A stretch of DNA of 64,000 nt from positions 27,501-91,500 of the forward strand of contig JAXRKP010001635.1 in the NCBI GenBank assembly GCA_037039925.1, in the 5' to 3' direction. The notes under the pieces were generated by a model. The model ran no database searches and was not told the origin of the DNA. It saw only the letters and a list, made by a program, of their open reading frames with translations. This document shows, one piece after another, positions 58,641 through 64,000 of the stretch (position 1 is its first letter; the number at the start of each line of letters is the position of its first letter). This stretch comes from Doris montereyensis (lineage: Eukaryota; Mollusca; Gastropoda; Nudibranchia; Dorididae). A program made the translations under genes and the position numbers.

Positions 58641-61600
58641 GGGCAGTGGAGAGGTAAGTACCTGTACGAGGAGTAGATGATCCCGCCCTCCACTAGTTTC
58701 ATGCTGCCTTGCAGGCAGGTCTTGGCTGACCAAGGGCTAAGGGAGTTAACCCTGGAAAGAAAATAACCTGCTGCCTTGCAGGCCTGTCGTGATACCAAAG
58801 GCTAAGAGAGTTAACCCTGACATAAACTAAGAAGGCCGGTAGGGTGCCTCAAGCTGGCAGCCCCACTATCTACCTAGGGTACAGTGGGCTAATCCCTACT
58901 TATCCAAAACAACATGATTCAAATTAATATATACAAGGATATACCCGGCTTGAACTTTCGAAAATGACTCTGGAAAAGAACACGGACAATGATTTTTGAA
59001 ACATGGAATGTTAGGGCAATTAATGGAAAGGACTTAGAATTAGCTGAAGAAATGGAAAACTTCAAAGTAGGCATTTTGGCTATTACAGAAACAAAGAAAA
59101 AACGACAAGGAATCTAAAATGTAGGACCAAATGATATTTTAATCTTCTCAGGAGTAGATGTCAAAGATAGAGCTAGAGCAGGAGTCGGTCTCCTAATGCA
59201 TAAAAAGGCAAGAAATGCTACTACTTGTAGGCCCACGGCTATTAGAGGTAAATATTGAATCAATAGGAAGAGGAATTAAATTATTAATAGCTTATGGACC
59301 AAACGTAGATGCCCCAAAGAAGAAAAACATATCTTCAAAAACTGATTTACAAATAGCTGCAGAGAATCTCAAACCCAAAAAGGAATTAATGGTTTTATGA
59401 GATTTAAACGCTAGAGTAGGCAAAATGTAAAAACATCAGGATGAGTAATAGGTAAAGAAGGAAAGACAACAACTTCTCCAAATGGAGAGAGACTAATAGA
59501 TTTGGCCTAAATAATAACATGAAAATAGCTAACACATTTTTTCCTCATAAGATATCCACAAATATACAAGAGTAAATGAAAACAGATGTGAAAAGTCAAT
59601 CATAGACTACATAATAGTTAGCAGCTCAATTTTTTTACAGTACAATGGATGCTAGAGTAAGCAGAGGAGCTGAAATATTTAGTGATCATCACCTAGTGAT
59701 AGCCAAAATGAGATTATTAACTGAAAAAAACAAACAGAAAGGAAAGAGAAGAAAGCTAATAAACTCAAAATAGAAGAACTAAATAAACCAATATTAAAAC
59801 AGATGTACCAATCCAGGATAAAAAGATATATCAGTGAAAGGCAGATGGATCTGAAGGAAAGCACAATAGAAGAAAAGTGGCAAATATATAAAGAAACACT
59901 CCTCAGTTGTACTGAAGAGGTCTGTGGTAGGAAACAAATTAAAGGAGATAGGAAAAAGGACAGCATGGTGGAATGAGAATGTCAAGACTAAGATCAAAGA
60001 AAAGAAAAAGATGCCTGGAAGAAATACTTGCAAACAAAGAGACCAGAGGATAGGATAGATTACGTGAGTAAAAGAACTATCGCCAAAAGAGGAAGTTAGG
60101 AAAGCAAAACAGGAACAGTGGGAAGAGTTTGGACAAAGACTTCAAGAAAGTTATCAAGGAAATCAAAAGCTGTTCTGGGGAGCAATGAAGAGCATGAGAA
60201 AGACCAAAAGCATGCCCAATACGACAAATTAAGAACGCCAAAGGAGAAATAATGAAAGGAGACAGCGAAATTATGGAAACGTGGAGAAAGTATTTTCAAC
60301 AATTACATAATCCCTCCAGAACATATGAAACAAGGAGTACAGATCAATTATTAAGAGTAACAAGTAATGGAGATGAGACAGCTGAAGATGTAGATATCTC
60401 AATGGAAGAACTTCAAACAGCTATAAGAAAAGTGAAATTAGGAAAATCCCAGGAGCAGATCAAGTTTATCCAGAAATGATTAAAAAAAAGAGGAGAGGCA
60501 GACAAACTACTACATGCAATATGTCAACAAGCATGGAAGTCCAAACAGGTGCCAGACGACTGGAAAAAAGGAACTGTAGTACCAATACAAAGAAAGGATC
60601 AACCATGGAATGCTCAAACTATAGAGGATATCACTACTTAGCGTACCAGGAAAAGTGTATGCCAGGATTTGGAAATGAGACTAAGGAAAAGAGTAGAGGA
60701 TCAGATTGAAGAACACCAGGTGGATTTAGACCAGGAAGAAGTGTACAAGATCACATATTTAAAATTAGACAAATAATAGAAAACATTCCTTGAGAGAAAC
60801 ATTGACTTGCACCTGTGTTTTATTGACTTAGAAAAGGCATTTGACACTGTGAGGAGGACGAACTATGGCATTCCTTAAAAGAACACAACGTAGAGCAAAA
60901 TTTAATAGAAGCCATTAAAAGTTTTTACAATAAACCAACATGTGCAGTGAAAGTAGCTGAAAATGTATCTGAAGGAATTTGATGTAGATATAGGAGTAAG
61001 ACAGGGTTGTACCCTAAGTCCTCTTTTGTTTATCACATTTATGGATTCAGTCGCAAAGCATCCTCAAACATGAAGAAAATGAATGTAGGTATGTGGAAGC
61101 TCAAACCAGTAAATGTATCAATGCTTTCATTTGCTGATGATTTAGTTCTGTTTGGAAAATCAGAAAGGGACCTCCAGTCAAATATCAACATAATGAATAA
61201 TAAATTAAATAACAGAGGAATGAGTAAAAATGCAAAAGAAAACCAAAACAATGCTAGTAACTAGGAAGCTAAAACACAAAATCTTAAATTAGGCAGGAGA
61301 GAATTTAGAACAAGTTCAAAGCTACAATTACTTAGGAGTAATGATTAACTCAGAGGAAAACTAAGAGAAGAAATCAGCCAGAGAGAATCCAAAAAGGCAA
61401 GTGTAATATATAACCATCTAGGAAAGCATTTGTAGGTAAACAGAATTGTCAACAAGAACCAAATGGCAGTATACAGCACAGTTTATTGTCCTACTCTCCT
61501 CTATGGCAGAAACCTGGAGCCTTAGATAGCAGGAATACAGTAGAGTGGGAGCCGGAAATCAAATATCTAAGAGAGTAGTGAGGAAAACTAAAAGAGCCAA

Positions 61601-61948
61601 AATCAGAAACAAAACAATGAGATCAAACCAGGGCAGCATGGCATAAAAACTAAAGATGAAATGTATCAACTGAGATGGTTTGGGCATGTTAACAAAATGA
61701 ATAAGCCAATAGAGAATAGTAAATCAGTATACAGTGTAAAACTCAAGGTAAAGGGCCCAAAAGGCAGACCTCTGGAAGTGAAAGTGGGAAGAAGATATAA
61801 AGAGAGCATTAACGCAAAAAGAAATTTAACTTTCACGGAGTAAACAGAAACTGTCAGGACAGACCAGCCTGGAGAAAGATCATTTCAGGCATCTAAAACC
61901 CATACACCGGAATGTAGAATGGGAACTGATAAAGAAAAGAAAAGAAAG
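58641..61948 (+). mobile_element. LINE (non-LTR retrotransposon) copy 2, + strand, inside the GTAAGT array
   Basis: About 3.3 kb, inserted in the satellite, which resumes on both sides with the same unit type. The 5' end (GGGCAGTGGAGAGGTAAGTA) corresponds to that of copy 1 and has two subrepeats with CTGCCTTGCAGGC and GGGAGTTAACCCTG. It ends in AAAGAAAAGAAAAGAAAG. Both 5' ends match, so this copy appears full length. Coding capacity is broken. Confidence 0.93.
58989..61850 (+). pseudogene. LINE polyprotein remnant: APE endonuclease and reverse transcriptase
   Basis: Endonuclease: ATG at 58989 then IFETWNVRAING, ILAITETKKKRQG followed by TAA (about 59115), DVKDRARAGVGLL, LIAYGPNVDA (59285), DLNARVG (59400, preceded by TGA) and SDHHLVIAKMRLL (59680). 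Reverse transcriptase: GFRPGRSVQDHIFKIRQI (60722), CFIDLEKAFDTV (60815), GVRQGCTLSPLLF (60992), LSFADDLVLFGKSE (61125, catalytic Asp pair). C-terminus: NYLGVMINSE (61328), YSTVYCP (61472) and RWFGHVNKMN (61672) with GPKGRP. At least several stops and frameshifts interrupt it, so it is dead. It has no zinc knuckle that I could see. Confidence 0.87.
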
Positions 61949-62186
61949 TAAGTAAGCAGGTAGTATGGCAGAGTTGAAATAAGTAAGTAAGTAAGTAAGC
62001 AGGTAGTATGACAGAGTTCAAATAAGTAAGTAAGTAAGTAAGTAGGTAGTATGGCAGAGTTGACATAAGTAAGTAGATAGTATGACAGAGTTGAAATAAG
62101 TAAGTAAGTAAGTAAGAAAGTAGGTAGTATGACATAGTTGAAATAAGTAAATAAGTCCCTAAGCAGGTAGTATGACAGAGTTGAAA

Positions 62187-62218
<32 letters not shown>

Positions 62219-63132
62219 CAGGTAGTGTGGCAGAGTTGAAATAAGTAAGTAAGTAAGTAAGTAAGCAGATAGTATGGCAGAGTTGAAATATGTAAGTATG
62301 TAACTAAGTAAGTAAGTAGTATGGCAGAGTTGAAATAAGTGAGTAAGTAAGTAGGGTAGTATGACGGAGTTGAAATAAGTAAATAAGTAAGTAAGTAAGT
62401 AGGTCGTATGGTAGAGTTGAAAGTAACTAAGTAAGTAAGTAATATGGCAGTGGAAATAAGTAAATAAGTAAGTAGGCAGTATGGCAGAGTTGAAATATGT
62501 AAGTAAGTAAGTAGGTACTATGGCAGAATTGAAATAGGTAAGTAAGTAAGTAGGTAGTATGACAGAGTTGAAATAGGTAAGTAAGTAAGTAGGTAGATAG
62601 AATGGCAGAGTTGAAATAGGTAAGTAAGTAAGTAGGTAGGTAGTATCGCAGAGTTGAAATAAGTAAGTAAGTAAATAGGTAAGTAAATAAGTAAGTAGGC
62701 AGTATGGCAGAGTTGAAATATGTAAGTAAGTAAGTAGGTACTATGGCAGAATTGAAATAGGTAAGTAAGTAAGTAGGTAGTATGGCAGAGTTGAAATATG
62801 TAAGTAAGTAAGTAGGTACTATGGCAGAATTGAAATAGGTAAGTAAGTAAGTAGGTAGTATGACAGAGTTGAAATAGGTAAGTAAGTAAGTAGGTAGATA
62901 GAATGGCAGAGTTGAAATAGGTAAGTAAGTAAGTAGGTAGGTAGTATCGCAGAGTTGAAATAAGTAAGTAAGTAAATAGGTAGGTATTATGGCAAAGTTG
63001 AAATAAGTAAGTAAGAAAGTAGGTAGGTATTATGTCAGAGTTGAAATATGTAAGTAAGTAGGTAGGTAGGTAGTATGGCATAAATGAAATAAATAAGTAA
63101 ATAAGTAGGTAGGTAGTATGGCAGAGTTGAAA

Positions 63133-63166
<34 letters not shown>

Positions 63167-64000
63167 GGTAGTATGGCACAGTTAAAATAAGTAAGTAAGT
63201 AAGTAGGTAGTAGGACTGAATTGAAATAAGTAAGTAAGTAAGTAGGTAGTATGGCGTAAGTGAAATAAGTAAGTACGTAAGTAGGTAGTAGGGCTGAATT
63301 GAAATAAGTAAGTAAGTAAGTAGGTAGTATGGCAAAGTAGAAATAAGTAAGTAAGTAAGTAGGTAGTAGGGCTGAATTGAAATAAGTAAGTAAGTAAGTA
63401 GGTAGTATGGCGGAGTTGAAATAAGTAAGTACGTAAGTAAGTATATCGGTAGTTTGGCAGAGTTGAAGTCAGTAAGTAAATAAGTAGGTCGGTAGTATGG
63501 CAAGGTTGAGCTAAGTAAGTAAGTAAGTAGGTAGTTTGACAGAGTTGAAATAGGTATGTAAGTAAGTAGGTAGGTAGGTAGTATGGCAGAAATGAAATAA
63601 GTCAGTAAGTAAGAAAGCAAGTAAGCATGTAGTATGGCAGAGCTGAAACAAGTAACTAAGTAAATAAGTAATATGGCAGTGGAAATAAGTAAGTAAGTAA
63701 GTAGGTAGTATGGCAGAGTTAAAATAAGGAAGTAAGTAAATACGTAGTATGGCAGAGTTGAAATAAGTAAGTAAATACGTAAGTAAATAGGTAGTATGAC
63801 AGAGTTGAAATAAGTAAGTAGGTAAGTAAGTAGTATGGCAGAGTTGAAATAAGTCAGTAAGTAAGAAAGCAAGTAAGCATGTAGTATGGCAGAGCTGAAA
63901 CAAGTAACTAAGTAAATAAGTAATATGGCAGTGGAAATAAGTAAGTAAGTAAGTAAGTAGGTAGTATGGCAGTGATAAAGTAAGTAAATAAGTGAATAAG
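61949..64000. repeat. GTAAGT-rich compound satellite, continued to window edge
   Basis: Same unit as 46235-58640. 62345-63595 repeats the order of variants seen at 46500-47450. A block of about 230 bp is duplicated within it (62462-62680 and 62700-62970). About 115 bp starting GTCAGTAAGTAAGAAAGCAA is present at 63601 and again at 63853. The array continues beyond the window. Confidence 0.96.

Noticed and set aside
46036..63903. Many - strand Leu-Thr-Tyr-Leu/Ser-Thr-Leu-Pro-Tyr open frames
   Set aside because: These are translations of the TAAG compound satellite with no unique sequence in them.

Overview
This is a eukaryotic window, almost certainly from an animal and probably a marine invertebrate. 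It has spliced exons with GT-AG introns, tRNA-derived SINEs in both orientations, two decayed non-LTR retrotransposons (LINEs) and long microsatellites. There are no bacterial-style operons, and no rRNA, tRNA gene or CRISPR array. I cannot fix the phylum. The main SINE carries a central segment with GTGCACGTTAAAGATC, which I associate with the broadly distributed metazoan MetaSINE type. That link is inference.

About two thirds of the window (roughly 43 of 64 kb, hand estimate) is tandem repeat, in some 30 arrays with unrelated units. The largest are: an 8-bp array (1-2172); 29-bp (4741-5645); ~40-bp with CRE-like motifs (6181-6885); 51-bp and ~46-bp (7381-9155); 40-bp (10307-12460); 34-bp (15664-17735); 48-, 35- and 57-bp (21630-23912); 36/33-bp (24751-30081); 41-bp (39230-42498); and a >17-kb GTAAGT-rich array (46235 to the window end, interrupted by a LINE). 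Almost every long open frame in the window is a by-product of such arrays.

The only convincing host gene is on the + strand at 12461-20285. It comprises two, perhaps three, exons of a multi-pass membrane protein that looks like the C-terminal half of a TMEM163-type (cation-diffusion-facilitator-like) zinc transporter. Exon junction phases agree (phase 1 at both introns). Its introns are filled with tandem arrays. The 40-bp array upstream of the first exon contains the exon's 3' splice site in each unit. The sequence just after the second exon is a seven-copy repeat that includes the exon end and its GTGAGA splice donor. A second coding-like fragment, unidentified, lies at 39089-39229.

Mobile elements: SINE family A (tRNA head, GTGCACGTTAAAGATC core, ATCAA-type tail) has at least nine recognisable copies (3580, 6886, 19868, 24051, 34526, 35117, 36563, 42752, 44515). 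SINE family B has two copies (10030, 37546). SINE family C has fragments (44068, 21385, perhaps 6138). The LINE family has two ~3.3-kb copies in opposite orientation (30082-33431 minus; 58641-61948 plus) and one short 5'-region fragment (43823-43928). The LINE copies encode APE-type endonuclease plus reverse transcriptase, broken by stops and frameshifts. Several tandem arrays are physically continuous with pieces of SINE A or of the LINE 3' end, suggesting that retroelements seed new satellites here.

The most interesting patterns are the splice-site-bearing repeats around the TMEM163-like exons, the satellite that grew inside a SINE (24144-24656), the array of perfect 5' splice-site words, and the CRE-motif array.
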